From Boswellia sacra (taxonomy: Eukaryota > Streptophyta > Magnoliopsida > Sapindales > Burseraceae): a DNA stretch of 64,000 nt. The stretch covers positions 1 to 64,000 of the forward strand of contig SNVD02013979.1 of the NCBI GenBank assembly GCA_013180625.2, given 5' to 3'. The notes beneath the pieces were generated by a model. The model made no database searches. It was not told where the DNA came from and worked only from the letters and a program-made list of their open reading frames with translations. Below, piece after piece: positions 39,455 through 51,302 of the stretch. The translations under genes were made by a program, and so were the position numbers. Position 1 is the stretch's first letter. Each line of letters begins with the position of its first letter.

Positions 39455-40358
39455 GACAGCTCTATTACGAGGACTTAGATGGTGATGCCTAACTGTTTGA
39501 GCGACTTAAATCTGCCAGTAATCTGCACAGACGAATTGCGATGGTCGAACCAAAGCATTAATGGCCGCCGCAGTTCTATTGGCATAAAGCATAATGAAAA
39601 AAGATAAAAAAAAAAAAAGATGGGATCTCTCATGGGTCAATGATATTTAACACAAAATACATTTTTTTGAATTTTGTATTTTTGGTTTGAATATAGATAT
39701 ATGTTAGAATGAATTATTCGAGTTTGTCTTTTTCGTTTTGTGAATATAGTTGCTTCCAAATTTCCAATGTACTGTTACACGGACTAATAGTTGTTGGTTT
39801 GTACAGTGTTTCTAATGAGTGCAATTTTTTGAAAGAGAATTATTTTCTTGAATTCCACTTATTGTTATTTATTCATTTCTATTTTAATTTTATTTGGGGT
39901 TATATGCTCATATCCATCAATTATCAATATAAGGTGTATTAAACTTGTTGAAGAACATCAATGCAAAAATCATATTAAATGTACCCTTTGCAGAGCTGGG
40001 ATAGTCAAGCCTAGATCTGGACGTTCAGTTCACGTGTTTTCCTCCACATGAGACTGCAGAGCATTCGAACTTCGAAGCCACGGAGTGATGCTCTGTTGAA
40101 GTATGCGGTAGCTCAATGTTTGTCAATTAAAATACGCACATTGGAAGAGGAAGATGCAATTTGTCCCTCTCTCAATTACTGAACAGCAACATTTTAAACA
40201 AAGCCTTAATAATATATACATACACACACACACACATATATATATAAAATTTAGATAATTTATATATTAATATATGAAACCAGGGGTAGGATTGGTAGCT
40301 CTTTAAGACTACACTATATTTTATACCACATAATGATATTTAGATAAAAATATATCAA
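39089..40358. other. 3'UTR and intergenic DNA after the TPR-DnaJ gene
   Basis: The first few hundred bases are probably 3'UTR. An A-rich tract with (AAAAG)n lies at 39416-39452, and a (CA)n/(TA)n microsatellite at 40213-40248. No further gene-like frame was recognised; short frames at 39709-40051 look like chance. Confidence 0.5.
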
Positions 40359-41202
40359 GGGGATCAAAGTTAAATATACTAAAGATGACATTTCCTCTCA
40401 ACTCTTACCTTCTTTTCTTTCACCTCTCACCTTCAATTAATAATTATTAATTAACTAACATTAATTACCATTTTTAATTCAAGCTCATCATCATCCTCGT
40501 TCTCCTCCTTGAGAGGAACTTCGGTGCATCCATTGCACCGTGCAACGTGCCGAGCTGGCCCAATGGGCAGTAGTTAGCTCGGTTCCAGCAGCTGAGCTGG
40601 CTGTTGCCTATTGGGCTAGCTCGGCACGCTGTACGATGCAGCGGATGCACCGAAGATTTAGCCCTCCTCCTTTTCTTAATTGTTCCATCTTTTTAGTCGT
40701 TAAGGACTGCAGGCATCATGGCCTATGGTTGTAGTCCTTTGAATTTCACTTCAGTTCTCGCTCGAGTTGTCAGGAGATAGATATCAGAATAATATATTAA
40801 TCAAACTTTATATATTAATATGAATATATTCTTGTTTTCCTTATTTTATTTTATTTTTTTTGATTTTACAATGTCAATTATGTTTTCCAATTCTACGTAA
40901 TATATGTATAGAAATTACATTAAATCATTTAGCATAATCTTCTTGTTAATTATATTTGATCTTTTCTATAAAAAGGGTATGTAAATCGGATTAAACAATT
41001 CGAGATATGTAATATTAATAATTTATTATTAATCTTGTAATTATTAATGCTTTTTTAGGTAATTAATTAATTGTTAATTGAAGGAGAGAGAGGAGAGAAA
41101 TGGAGAGGAAAGAGAATACAAAGAAAATAATCGTTAATTAAGAAAATAATCGTTAATTAAATGTTATCTTTAGTATATTGGAAATTTTTGAAATTGACCT
41201 CC
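40359..41202. mobile_element. foldback (inverted-repeat) element
   Basis: The left arm reads AATATACTAAAGATGACATT then a CT-rich tract and CTTCAATTAATAATTA (about 40373-40450). The right arm carries the complement: TAATTAATTGTTAATTGAAG, a GA-rich tract, and ATGTTATCTTTAGTATATT (41061-41179). Arms are over 100 bp and imperfect. The right arm has a 19-bp tandem duplication (AGAAAATAATCGTTAATTA). The class is uncertain: no coding capacity, no clear TSD. It contains a nested MITE. Confidence 0.55.
40511..40663. mobile_element. Mutator-type MITE, 153 bp, 9-bp TSD
   Basis: The shared core CTTCGGTGCATCC at the left is mirrored by GGATGCACCGAAG at the right, and complementarity extends inward over roughly 50 bases per arm (GTGCCGAGCTGGCCCAATGG against CTATTGGGCTAGCTCGGCAC). 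The 9-bp sequence CTCCTCCTT flanks it at 40502-40510 and 40664-40672. A 9-bp duplication with G-starting inverted ends is the signature of Mutator-like elements. The RNA would fold into a long GC-rich hairpin, unlike the AT-rich surroundings. The short frame across it is a by-product. Confidence 0.75.
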
Positions 41203-41564
41203 AAATGGGGTATCTTTCCATTTTTAGCCTTCCCTCCAATTTTTTGCAAACTTTGACTACAATACCCGTGTTATAATCACTCTCTCTAACTGACACTAAC
41301 CACCAACATTACTCTCTCTCTCTAACTCTTTCAAAATCAGAACTAACATAAAATCAACAATAAACAAGCTTATACAACAAAAAAGCAAAAATCAGGTTTA
41401 TAAAGCTTTGGAAAGGTAATGTTCTCTCTAACTAAGCTCAAAATAATTTATTCTGAAATTTAGCACTACTTAGGCTTTGAAATTCATCCCACATGTGTAG
41501 AAATAGACAATAAATGGTTGAAATTGAGTTATTTAGATAGTTTTTGCAATTTTTTATTTGAAAA

Positions 41565-41800
41565 TGTCGATCTAGGTTGTTTCTATCGAAGTTGTGTTTC
41601 CAGTTGTCGAATTCGACAATTCAAATGAAATTTGATAGTTCGATTGTTGAATTGTCGAACCATCGCCGAAGCTCAATCGAATTGTCGAATTGCCGTCGAA
41701 GCGTTATTGAACTTATACCTTGTTGTCAAATCGCTGTCGAACCTCGTTGTCGAACTTTCGAAGTTCTATTGAACAAATTAGACAGTTTGATAGTGTCTTG
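41565..41800. repeat. degenerate TTGTCGAA/TTCGACAA-rich low-complexity block
   Basis: Short variants of GTCGAA, TCGAATT and CCGAAGC recur about a dozen times in both orientations (for example TTGTCGAATTCGACAATTC near 41596). The CpG content is high for this AT-rich locus. It lies between the foldback element and the transposase remnant, where sub-terminal repeats of a Mutator-like element would sit. Confidence 0.5.
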
Positions 41801-41884
41801 TCGGATTGTTAAATTTTTGGACATAAAAGCCCATTTTTGACCGTTTTGAAGGATTTTTTTGGCATTCAATTTATTTTCATTATC

Positions 41885-42237
41885 TTTTTGGACAAGGTTC
41901 AAGAATAACTACCTTACTATCGCCTTTTTAAATGTAGCCAAGACTTATCGGGAATCAGACTTCTATCATTTTTTTTAACGTAACAGAGGCATCAGTCAAA
42001 GCATCGTTGAGTATCTGATATGGGCTGACCCACGTAAATGGGCAAGGTGTCACTTTCCCAGTCTTAGATACAACATCATGACAACCAACATTGTTGAGTC
42101 TATGAATAATCGAATGAAAGAATCAAAAGGATTTGGCATAACCATCATTTGTGAATACTACCGTTAGGTTAGTTTACGGTTTAGGTTTGGCAATAACTAT
42201 TTAGTATTCATTGCTTTTATGCTAAATAAATAAATAA

Positions 42238-42277
<40 letters not shown>

Positions 42278-42850
42278 CTGTTGCACATGTATAATAAGAG
42301 TGGTTTCATAAAAGATGGTCTGTAGCTATTGAGTCTTCTTCTATTTTAACTAAGTTGACTGAGGCACTACTTACGAAAAAAAGATGAGTCTGACAACCTT
42401 TGTGTGGCCTCGATTAGTATACACTTGTACCTAGTGTATTTGGTGAGTAGTGTGGATATTGTGGACCTCCATGCGTAGACATGTACTTGTAGAGTCTTTA
42501 CTTGGGCCAGCTTTCGTGCAAACTTGCCATCGGCGCTTGCTACTATGCCGATGTAAGGTCACTAGGCCTTATTGTAATCCACTGTACCAGAATAAACATT
42601 TGGTTCTCGCATATGCCTCATCTGTTATCCCAATAGGAATGAGTTTTGATTAGATTGTTCTAGATGATGTTAGGACACAGTTTGTTCTGCTATCTACTAG
42701 TCGGGTCCAAGCATGACGGTGATGCATATAATGACATCCGTCCGAGATTAAGACAATTTGGTAGCGAACATGCAGACATTATGAGGAAAAAGGGCACAAC
42801 AGATAGACATGGAGGAATCCTATGCCTTTTCACCTAACAACAACCACAGA
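41885..42850 (+). pseudogene. Mutator-like (MULE) transposase C-terminal remnant
   Basis: Through several stops and shifts, the plus strand reads the C-terminal half of a MuDR-family transposase. VAKTYRESDFYHFF and WADPRKWARCHFP .. RYNIMTTNIVESMNNRMKES lie at 41925-42130. A second part carries WFHKRWSVAIESSS (42305) and a decayed SWIM zinc-finger region (TCTCRVFTW near 42485). A zinc-knuckle-like RTCRHYEEKGHNR near 42772-42810 has a Cys read as Trp. A microsatellite of (AAAT)n(TA)n at 42220-42273 interrupts it. MULE transposases cut and paste elements with long inverted ends. The N-terminal catalytic part was not found. Confidence 0.75.
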
Positions 42851-42989
42851 TGCATCGTGACCATCCAATGCAACATGATTTGAGCATTTATTTTTTTATT
42901 TTTTGACAAAGTTATATTTTGTTAAATTGCTTAATATCGCCTTCTAAGAAGATTTGGTTATCCATTTCAATGTATAAATATGTGAATTG

Positions 42990-44336
42990 GTTTATTTAGC
43001 CTTGTAACTTTAAAACTACTGAACTAACATAATAAAAATTGTACACTCCATAATAAGTATGATCACCAAAACTGTACAAATAAAATAAATGTAATATCAA
43101 TATAGCACTACAAATGGAAATGAAGATGCGTACTGCAAAAATGCTCATCGTGTGGCCACCTTCCAAGCTATATATCAAAAATGTATCAGTGTGATCCATG
43201 CCCCCTAAATGCCAAACCCTCAACACCATTTGCCATCTCAGTGTCGTCTCATCAACATGCGCAATCATGTCTATCCCAACTCCAAAACTAAGAAGCTCGA
43301 CGTATGTGGCATAAAGCACTCCATATGCTCCATTAAGCTTAGGCTTTTGCAGGACATCCTCTCTAGATCGAAAGGTGGCAAATTGAGAAGTGTCGTGTGA
43401 GACATCTATGCAGTAAAGAAGCACTTGGCTGTCTCTATGAGATGTGGTGTGAGGACTGCAAGGGGCATACAGTAACCAATCAATTTCTAGTAGGCTGGGT
43501 CTGAAGGTACTTGGGAATCATAAATAACCACCTCTTTGTCCTTGAAAGAAATCTGCGCCAGTACCCAATGTTGATCTTTTATATTTACAGGTGCATAAAG
43601 CTATAATAAAAAAGAAAAAAATCCAGATGTTATGGTAATCCTAACCAAATGATGTAATGGAAACATTAGAGACTAGAAGTATGTGATTTTTACGACTTAC
43701 AAAGTCAATGTCGGACCAACAAAATCCATCGCTCATATTGAGACCGTCCGGATCCTGGAATAGTAGCGACTCCCATGCAATGCTATCCATATTATCTTTG
43801 CACCTTTCGTAGGTGCTCCTCATCCATGATTGTTAAAATTTTTGTAAATGTTAGTTCAAATTAGGAAATGGCAGTTTTAACAAATCTAAAGCAAGGATTT
43901 ATATTTAATTACTTATAAAGAACCTGTTATCAAGGGCAGTGAAACGCTGCTGAAAAACATTAGGATAGTGTATCCGTCTAAAACATAGAAAGTACATGAA
44001 GGCGTTGATGTGCTGCAAAATAACGGTAACAAGTTATGTTTGATATCTATAACTTGAAAGTAAAATGTATTTTGTTGCAAGAGTTGGAATCAAGAATCTA
44101 ACCTTATCGCTAAGCCACGAACTAGGTGTAGTGATCTCCGCAAACCAACAAGATCTGAATCCATAGTAATCGAAGCCAAGCTGGATACATTGATGACCAG
44201 AAACATATCAAGCATCATAGCATGACTCGAAATACGGATCAAACATTGAGCCCCAGTTGTCCGAGGAAGGAGGGGTGACTAACAGTACATCCTGCGACGA
44301 ATGCATCACCCACTATCTCTTTGCCCACTAGTCTAG
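42990..44336 (-). pseudogene. Ulp1-type (C48) SUMO protease-like gene of the MULE, decayed
   Basis: Read leftwards from 44336, plant Ulp1/C48 motifs appear in order: SSWLSDK (about 44120), HINAFMYFLCFRRIHYPNVF (about 44010-43955), then after intron-like sequence CWSDIDF (about 43720), APVNIKDQHWVLAQISFKDK with the catalytic His and VVIYDSQ with the Asp (about 43590-43515), and NGAYGVLYATYVELLSFG (43340-43285). At the last site the usual DCG motif reads AYG, the nucleophile Cys being Tyr (TAT at 43325-43323). The protein therefore lacks the peptidase nucleophile as well as an unbroken frame. Several plant MULE families carry such Ulp1-like genes beside the transposase; here the two are convergent. 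The right end is cut by the Athila LTR at 44337. Confidence 0.7.
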
Positions 44337-45866
44337 TGATGAACACTTAAATATGCATGTTTAATAAGAGTTTAGATCATCATATTGCATTAATAGTGTC
44401 ATTAAATTCCTCAACTTAAGCATATTTGTAGCATTTGCATCTTTGGAATTAATTTCTCTTAATTTTGGTTTTGTTACAGGTTTGGCAAAATGGGTATAAC
44501 TCTCTATTTATAGATCAGAATGGTGAAATTCTTAATGTTTTGGAAAGCTGATTTAAGTGTCTACAAGATTGCATTTCACAAGCATCATCAAATTCGGGCT
44601 CTTAGTGGACCAAAATTGGGCTTGAAGTGAACCCATCTACAGTCTCGGCCCAGTCTGACCAGGCCTCAGTATTTGGACCGTATCTCTCAAAATACGTATC
44701 CAAATTGTGCAAATCAATATGTTCTAGAAAGCTGAGAGAAATATCTACAACTTTCATGAAGACATGTGATTAAAATTCACAAACGTTTCGATGTCAAAAT
44801 TGATGGTCAAAGTCGGTGCCTAATGATCCCAATTGTCAAAGATATTTACAACTAATATTTGACAATTATGCCCTTGTAATTTGACAAGTTTGCCCCTGGA
44901 TGTATCTATAAATAGAGGTGCCTTGTGACCCATTGGGGGCATCTTGGCCTTGGCTGGAACATTTTGGCTTTGGCTAGGATCTTGTATTGTGTTTTGTGTG
45001 TTTATGTTATTAATGAATTTTCTTTTTCTTGCATTTTATTTTTTTCTATTATAATGTTCTTCTAATTTCTCTTTTGCTAAGGTGAAAGGGTGAAACCCTT
45101 GATATGAGAATAAGGATACTCTAAACCTTAATATGTGCTTAATAATCTTAATCTTATAATGTTTATTCAATATGATTTATATTTAATTTCTTAATCAATC
45201 CTGACACCACTCGTAAAGTGGAGGTCTTGATCCATTGTCGACAATCCTTGGCACATCAAATGCTTGGATCATTTCAAGATGATGTATGGTTCTTCCTTAC
45301 CGACACGAATCTAGTTAGGAACCTTGATTTGTTGTAGACATATGATGATTGGCACATTGGATGCGTGAACCCATTTACAAGAAGTGGTATAAATGTTGGT
45401 AATGAAACAAATATAATTCATATAACTAAAATGGGCTAATTATCCTTATTTGAAATATCAAGGGCGGATCCCCTAACCTTAGCCTTCATTGTTATTGTGT
45501 TAATTACTCTTGTACTTTAATTATTCTATTGTTTATGAACTTTTTATTTTATTTACTATGGTAGGTTCTACCACCTTATGAAATTGTTCTTTAATTTATT
45601 ATGGTTGGTTATACCACCTATTTCCATGGATGGTTTTACCTCCTCTTGCTTTTTGTTTTATATTTGAATGGTCGGTAATACCACCTACCATCTTACATAC
45701 TTGTTGATATTAGCATGTCACCTCTTTGAATCATCCATATCACATTTGTTTAGCTTATAATTTGTAGCGCTTAAATTCCCTTCCTCGTGGATCGACCCCG
45801 GTCTCACCGGGTTTTATTACTTCGACACTCCTATACTTGGGAGGCAATCCTTTTTTGGATGTGTCA
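44337..45866 (+). repeat. 5' LTR of the Athila element
   Basis: TGATGAACAC .. GGATGTGTCA. It has CTATAAATAGA near 44909-44919, a strong TATA box preceding the probable transcript start. It differs from the 3' LTR at about 25-30 positions by eye. Confidence 0.92.
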
Positions 45867-45872
45867 AGTTTT

Positions 45873-45888
45873 TGGCGCCGTTGCCGGG
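45873..45888 (+). promoter_or_regulatory. primer binding site of the Athila element
   Basis: TGGCGCCGTTGCCGGG, six bases after the LTR end, is the conserved site (Asp-tRNA type) of Athila-like elements; it primes minus-strand DNA synthesis. Confidence 0.85.
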
Positions 45889-46066
45889 GAAGGTAAAAAT
45901 TGGCGTGCAAAATTGTAAGTATTCTCTTTTCTCATCTGAGATCTAAATTTTTTATTTTTCTGCGTTCATCTTTTCCTCTCTTTTCTTCTCTCTTTCTTGC
46001 ATGAAAATTTGGTCACGAACATCTAGTGGTAGACTTGTTAGAAAAACATCATCTTCCTTAGAAAAC

Positions 46067-47750
46067 ATGGCCAACAATCATGAAGAAATATTCACGGATG
46101 AAGGGGACAACCGTTCATGGCCTTGACATGGAGAACCCATATTCCCACTTGAAACTCTTTGAAGAGGTATGTAGCTCCTACACTGACCCAAATTGTAGCA
46201 TAAACACCATTAGATTAAAGCTTTTTTCTTTTTCTTTAAAAGATAAAGCTAGAACATGGCTACAAAAATTGAGGTCGAATTCCATTAGTTCATGGGATGA
46301 GATGAAACAACAATTTTTGAAAAAATTTTTTCCTACCCATAGAATAAATTCTCTTAAAAGACAAATTTCTGATTTCTCTCAGAAATAAGGGGAAACCCTT
46401 TACCAATGTTGGGATAGATATAAGGAACTACTTAATACCTGTCCTCACCATGTTTTCGAAACTTGGAGAATAGTTGCACACTTCTATGAAGGGTTAACAC
46501 CTCAAGATAGGCAACTAGTAGAATTAATGTGTAGAGGATAATTTAAAGAAAAAGACCCTGAGGAAGCACTTGACTTCCTAGATTCCTTAGCAGAAAAGGC
46601 ACAAAATTGGGACACTGCTGGCACCTATGAGGTACCAAGCAAGGCCCAAACCTCGACATCCAATAGAGGTACTTACAACCTTAGGGAAGACCATGACCTT
46701 CAAGCCAAATATGCATCCCTAGCTAGAAAAGTCGAGGCTTTAGAGATGAAAAAGAGTGGTCAATTGAAATCTATTCAAGAAAATGTCTGTAACATCTGTG
46801 ATGACAATGACCATTCTACTGATGATTGCCCAACTTTGCCTGCCTTTAGGGAATGTCTCCATGAAGAAGCCATTGCCTTGAACACTTTCAAAAGGCCAAA
46901 TCACAATCCATATTCACAAACCTACAATCCTGGTTGGAGAAATCATCCAAATTTTAGCTGGAAAAATGATAATCATGCACAATCTTCAAAAGTCCCTTTT
47001 CAAACACGACAAAATTTTCAAAATTCTCATGATCATGCATATGCTCCTCCTCCTAGGAATGACTTTGAAGAAACATTGCATTCATTCATTACAAAGCAAG
47101 AGACTTTCAATAGTCAAACTGCTCAAACACTAGCAAATTTGTCATAAACTCTTGCAAAATTTGCATCTACATGTAGCATCCAAGAGAAAGGAAAATTTCC
47201 TTCTCAAACATTGCAAAACCCCAAAGATCAATCTAACTCAAATGCAGGAAATTCAAATAACCATTATTTTGACCAAGCCAAGTCAGTCATGACCCTTCGC
47301 AATGGTAAGGTTGTTGAAAAACACATTCCTAATCCTTGTGAGAAAGAAGAAGAATCGATCTCTAAAGGACAGGAAGAGGCTGCCAACCCAACACCTAGCG
47401 AAGAAGAAACCAAATCCTCATCTGTGCCTCCATTTCCTCAAACATTAGCTACACCAAAGAAGCCAACTCACAATTCTGAAATCTTTGAAATTTTCAAACA
47501 GGTAAAGGTCAACATTCCCTTGCTTGATGTGATCAAACAGGTACCTTCTTATGCAAAGTTTTTGAAAGACTTGTGCACTGTGAAAAGAAAACTGAATGTG
47601 AAAAAGAAGGCCTTTCTAGCTGAGCAAGTAAGTGCTATCCTTCAAAATAATAATACAGTGAAATATAAGGATCCAGGTTGTCCTACATTTCATGTGTTAT
47701 TGGAGACCATAAAATTGAACAAGCTTTACTTGATCTTGGTGCTAGTGTGA
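46067..47750 (+). pseudogene. Athila gag (with zinc knuckle), broken
   Basis: A natural start is ATG 46067 (MANNHEEIF), but that frame stops within 20 codons; the conserved gag continues in the next frame from about 46080 (GLDMENPYSHLKLFEEVC, KARTWLQKLRSNSISSWDEM). Stops at 46386 and about 46541 interrupt it before the open stretch 46746-47147 with the knuckle-like CNICDDNDHSTDDCP, and 47211-47750 with the Athila hallmark MTLRNGKVVEKHI. A shift near 47670-47690 leads into protease. The protein would form the particle around element RNA. Confidence 0.88.
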
Positions 47751-48439
47751 ATTTGTTTCCATACTCGGTTTTTCAAAAACTCAATCTAGGTGAGTTAAAA
47801 CCAACTTCTGTCACTCTTTTGCTTGCTGATAGATCAATTAAAGTACCAAGAGGAATAGTAGAAGATGTGTTAGTTCAAGTCGATAAATTCATTTATCCGG
47901 TGGATTTTATCGTCTTAGACACACAACCAGTGGAAGTAAGCAATTCAATTCCTGTTATTTTAGGGCGTCCATTTCTAGCTACTTCTAATGCCTTGATTAA
48001 TTGCAGGAATGGAGTCATGAAGCTATCATTTGGGAACATGACATTAGAACTTAATGTTTTTAATATGTTCAAACAACCAAATGAAGAAGAAGATGAAATT
48101 GATGAGGCCAATGCAATTGAATCTATTGTGGAAGATCACATCCAAAAAGGGAGTTCTTCTGACCCTTTGGAAACTTCTCTAGTGAATTCATTAGAATCAA
48201 GCATGGAACTAGAGTCTGATCTTTCTGATATATGCTCTTTTTTGGATTGTGCACAGGTGATGGAAAAAGGCTCAAAATCAAGATTTGAAGAATTGGGGCA
48301 AATGAATGAAAGCAAGGAAGATGAAGCTCCCAAGCTAGAATTAAAGTCCTTACCTGAAGGACTGAAATATGCATATCTTAGAGCGAATCATACTAAATCC
48401 GGTGGTAATTTCTGTCATCTCACATTCGGAGCAACATAG
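47678..48439 (+). pseudogene. Athila retropepsin-like protease region
   Basis: The 253-codon frame carries IEQALLDLGASVNLFPYS near 47710, where the catalytic DSGA/DTGA motif reads DLGA, and the downstream ILGRPFLATSNALI (about 47958-48000). It is followed by an acidic linker to RT. The frame is open but it is cut off from gag by a shift. With Leu in place of Ser/Thr after the catalytic Asp, activity is doubtful, although this residue is variable in Athila elements. Confidence 0.85.
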
Positions 48440-49600
48440 GTAAGTTGATAGAAGTGCTTAAAAGGCATAAAAATGCAATTGGGTGGACTTTCAAAGATAT
48501 AAAAGGCATTAACCCTTTAATTTGCACACATAGAATACATTTAGAGGAAATGTCAAAACATCTCAACAACCTCAAGGAGATTAAATCCACACATGAAAGA
48601 GGTCATTAGGGCTGAAGTTCTCAAACTACTTGATGTGGGAATTATCTATCCTATTTCTGATAGTAAGTGGGTAGCCCTACACAAGTAGTACCTAAGAAAT
48701 CTGGCATTACAGTAGTTAAAAATGAAAAGGGTGAATTATTGCCAACTCGTGTCTCATCTAGTTGGAGGATGTGCATTGATTAATTAGAAATTAATGCTTT
48801 CACTAGAAAGACCATTTTCCCTTACCCTTCCTGGACCAATTCTTGAAGAGTAGGCAAGTAAAACCCCTACTACTGCTTTCTTGATGGATACTCAGGCTAC
48901 TATCAAATCCCATTGCACTTGAAGACCAAGAAAAGACCACATTCACGTGCCCCTTTGGCACTTTTGCATTTAGGAGAATGCCTTTTGGACTTTGTAATGG
49001 CCCAGCCACTTTTCAAAGATGCATGTTAAGCATTTTCAGTGACATGGTTGAGCATTGTTTAGAAGTTTTCATGGATGATTTAATTGTCTTTGGAAACTCT
49101 TTTGATAATTGTCTTGAAATTTTAGAAAAAGTCCTAAAAAGGTGTGTAGAAAAAGGTCTTATTTTGATTTGGGAAAAATGTCATTATATGGTCACTTCGG
49201 GACTTGTTTTAGGTCATGTGGGTTGTCTTCTAAGGGAATTGAAGTGATAAGCAAATGAATTAATTTCCTCATTTGCCTCCACCAAACAGTCAAAGAAGTC
49301 CGTTCATTCTTTGGGCATGCTGGATTTTATAGGAGGTTCATAAGAAATTTCAGTGCTATATCTAAACCTCTTTGTAACCTCGTAATAAAAGATACTTCCT
49401 TTGAATGGACTCAAGAATGTCAAAATGCCTTTGATACATTAATTGGAATTTTAACAACTGCTCCAATTATGCAATCGCCTGATTGGTCCTTGCCTTTTGA
49501 ATTGATGTGTGATGCAAGCGACTATGCAGTTGGTGCTGTCTTAGACAAAGACAAGAAGGTAAGCACTATGTAATATACTATGCAAGTAGGACTTTAAAAC
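48440..49600 (+). pseudogene. Athila reverse transcriptase and start of RNase H, broken
   Basis: RT is readable in short frames: WVALHK-like near 48668, NEKGELLPTRVSSSWRMCID near 48721-48780, MPFGLCNGPATFQRCM (48978) and the intact catalytic FMDD at 49068-49079 (VFMDDLIVFGNSFDNC). RNase H starts near 49505 with CDASDYAVGAVLDK. At least six stops or shifts separate the pieces, so this is the most damaged part of pol. Confidence 0.85.
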
Positions 49601-49601
49601 G

Positions 49602-50714
49602 ATGCACAATGAATTACACAACAACTGGAAAGAAACCCCTACTTGTCATTATTATTTGCAATTGGACAAATTTCGATCTTATTTAATTGGCTCTCCAACA
49701 ATTGTTTACACTGACCATACAGCTGTGAGATATTTAATGACTAAACAAGATGCAAAACCTAGATTGATACGGTGGATCTTATTGCTCCAAGAATTCAACA
49801 TCACAATAAAGGATAAGAAAGGAGCCGAAAATGTCGTTGCTGATCATCTTTCAAGACTAACGACAGAGACATTAATTGAAACCTCACCTATCAATGATTC
49901 TTTTCCTGATGAATTTTTATTTTCCGTTGCTACTGTACCTTGGTTTGCTAACATTGTAAATTTTCTTGCAACAGGAAAAATGCCACCTCATTGGAATGCT
50001 CAAGACAAAAGAAAATTTTTAACCGAGGTGAAAAATTTTTATTGGTATGACCCATATCTGTTCAAATATTGTCCGGACCAAATAATAAGAAGATGTATAC
50101 CCGACAATGAGGTAAGTAGTGTCATTAACTTTTGTCATTCTGAAGCATGTGGAGGACATTTTTCATCTAGAAAAACAGCTGCTAAGATCTTACAATGTGG
50201 ATTTTATTGGCCCACCTTATTTAAAGATACACATGCATTTTGCAAAACGTGTGAAAATTGTCAAAAATTGGGATCTATTTCAAAAAGAAACATGATGCCG
50301 TTGAATCCCATTCTTGTCGTTGAAATCTTTGACTGCTGGGGTATTGATTTTATGAGACCCTTTCCACCGTCATTTGGTTTCGTGTACATCCTTGTTGTAG
50401 TGGACTATGTTTCAAAATGGGTCGAGGCAATTCCATGTCGAAACAATGATCACAAAACAGTTGTCAAATTCTTGAAGGAGAATATCTTGAGTAGATTTGA
50501 AATTCCTCGAGCCATTATTAGTGATGGGGGTAAACATTTTTGTAACAAACCATTTGAAACTTTAATGAAGAAATATGGAATAACCCATAAAATTTCTACA
50601 CCTTATCACCCACAAACAAGTGGACAAGTTGAATTAGCTAATAGGGAGATAAAACAGATCTTAGAAAAAACGGTTAACCCAAATCGTAAAAGATTGGTCT
50701 TTAAAACTCAATGA
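49602..50714 (+). pseudogene. Athila RNase H end and integrase, long open frame
   Basis: A 370-codon open frame. RNase H end: [25 protein letters not shown]. Integrase zinc site: [15 protein letters not shown] .. CKTCENCQ. Catalytic core: [19 protein letters not shown] and [12 protein letters not shown] carry the D, D and E residues. The frame shifts near 50700, and the integrase C-terminal part continues at 50853-51107 ([20 protein letters not shown]). The domain core itself is undamaged, in keeping with a young insertion. Confidence 0.88.
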
Positions 50715-51302
50715 TGCACTTTGGGCTTACCAAACTGCTTTCAAAACATCATTGGGAATGTCTCCTTATAGATTAGTTTATGGAAAACCTTGTCACTTGC
50801 CTGTGGAAATTGAACATAAAGCTTATTGGGCCATTAAACATTTAACACAAACTTGAATGATGCTTGCAAGTTACGTAAACTCCAACTGAGTGAACTTGAA
50901 GAAATCAGGAATGAAGCTTATGAAAATTCTAAAATCTACAAAGAAAAAATGAAGGTTTTTCATGACAAATGCATTGTTAGAAAATCTTTGAATCCTTCAC
51001 AAAAGTTCTTTTGTATGATTCAAGGTTGCATTTATTTCCTGGTAAACTTCGGTCACGGTGGACTGGGCCTTTCATTGTTAAAAATGGTTTCCTCATGGAG
51101 CAGTTGAAATTGAGAACCCAAAGATGGTCTGTGTTTAAAGTTAATGGACAACGTTAAAACCATTCTTTGAAAATTTTGACCAAAATGAAGAGTCCATTGC
51201 TTTAGTCGATCCTCTTTAAAGATTGATTTTTCCCGGTCAAGTGGCGGATACGGTACTCCGTGACTATTAAAGTCGGTTTTTCAGTTCCCTAAAAACTGTT
51301 GC

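Noticed and set aside
39709..40051. Two overlapping short frames after the TPR-DnaJ gene
   Set aside because: Hydrophobic low-complexity AT-driven frames with no splice or domain support.
44336..44337. A 5-bp target duplication for the Athila element
   Set aside because: Checked the bases before 44337 (TCTAG) and after 55721 (GTGTA), and shifted borders by a few bases; no match found.
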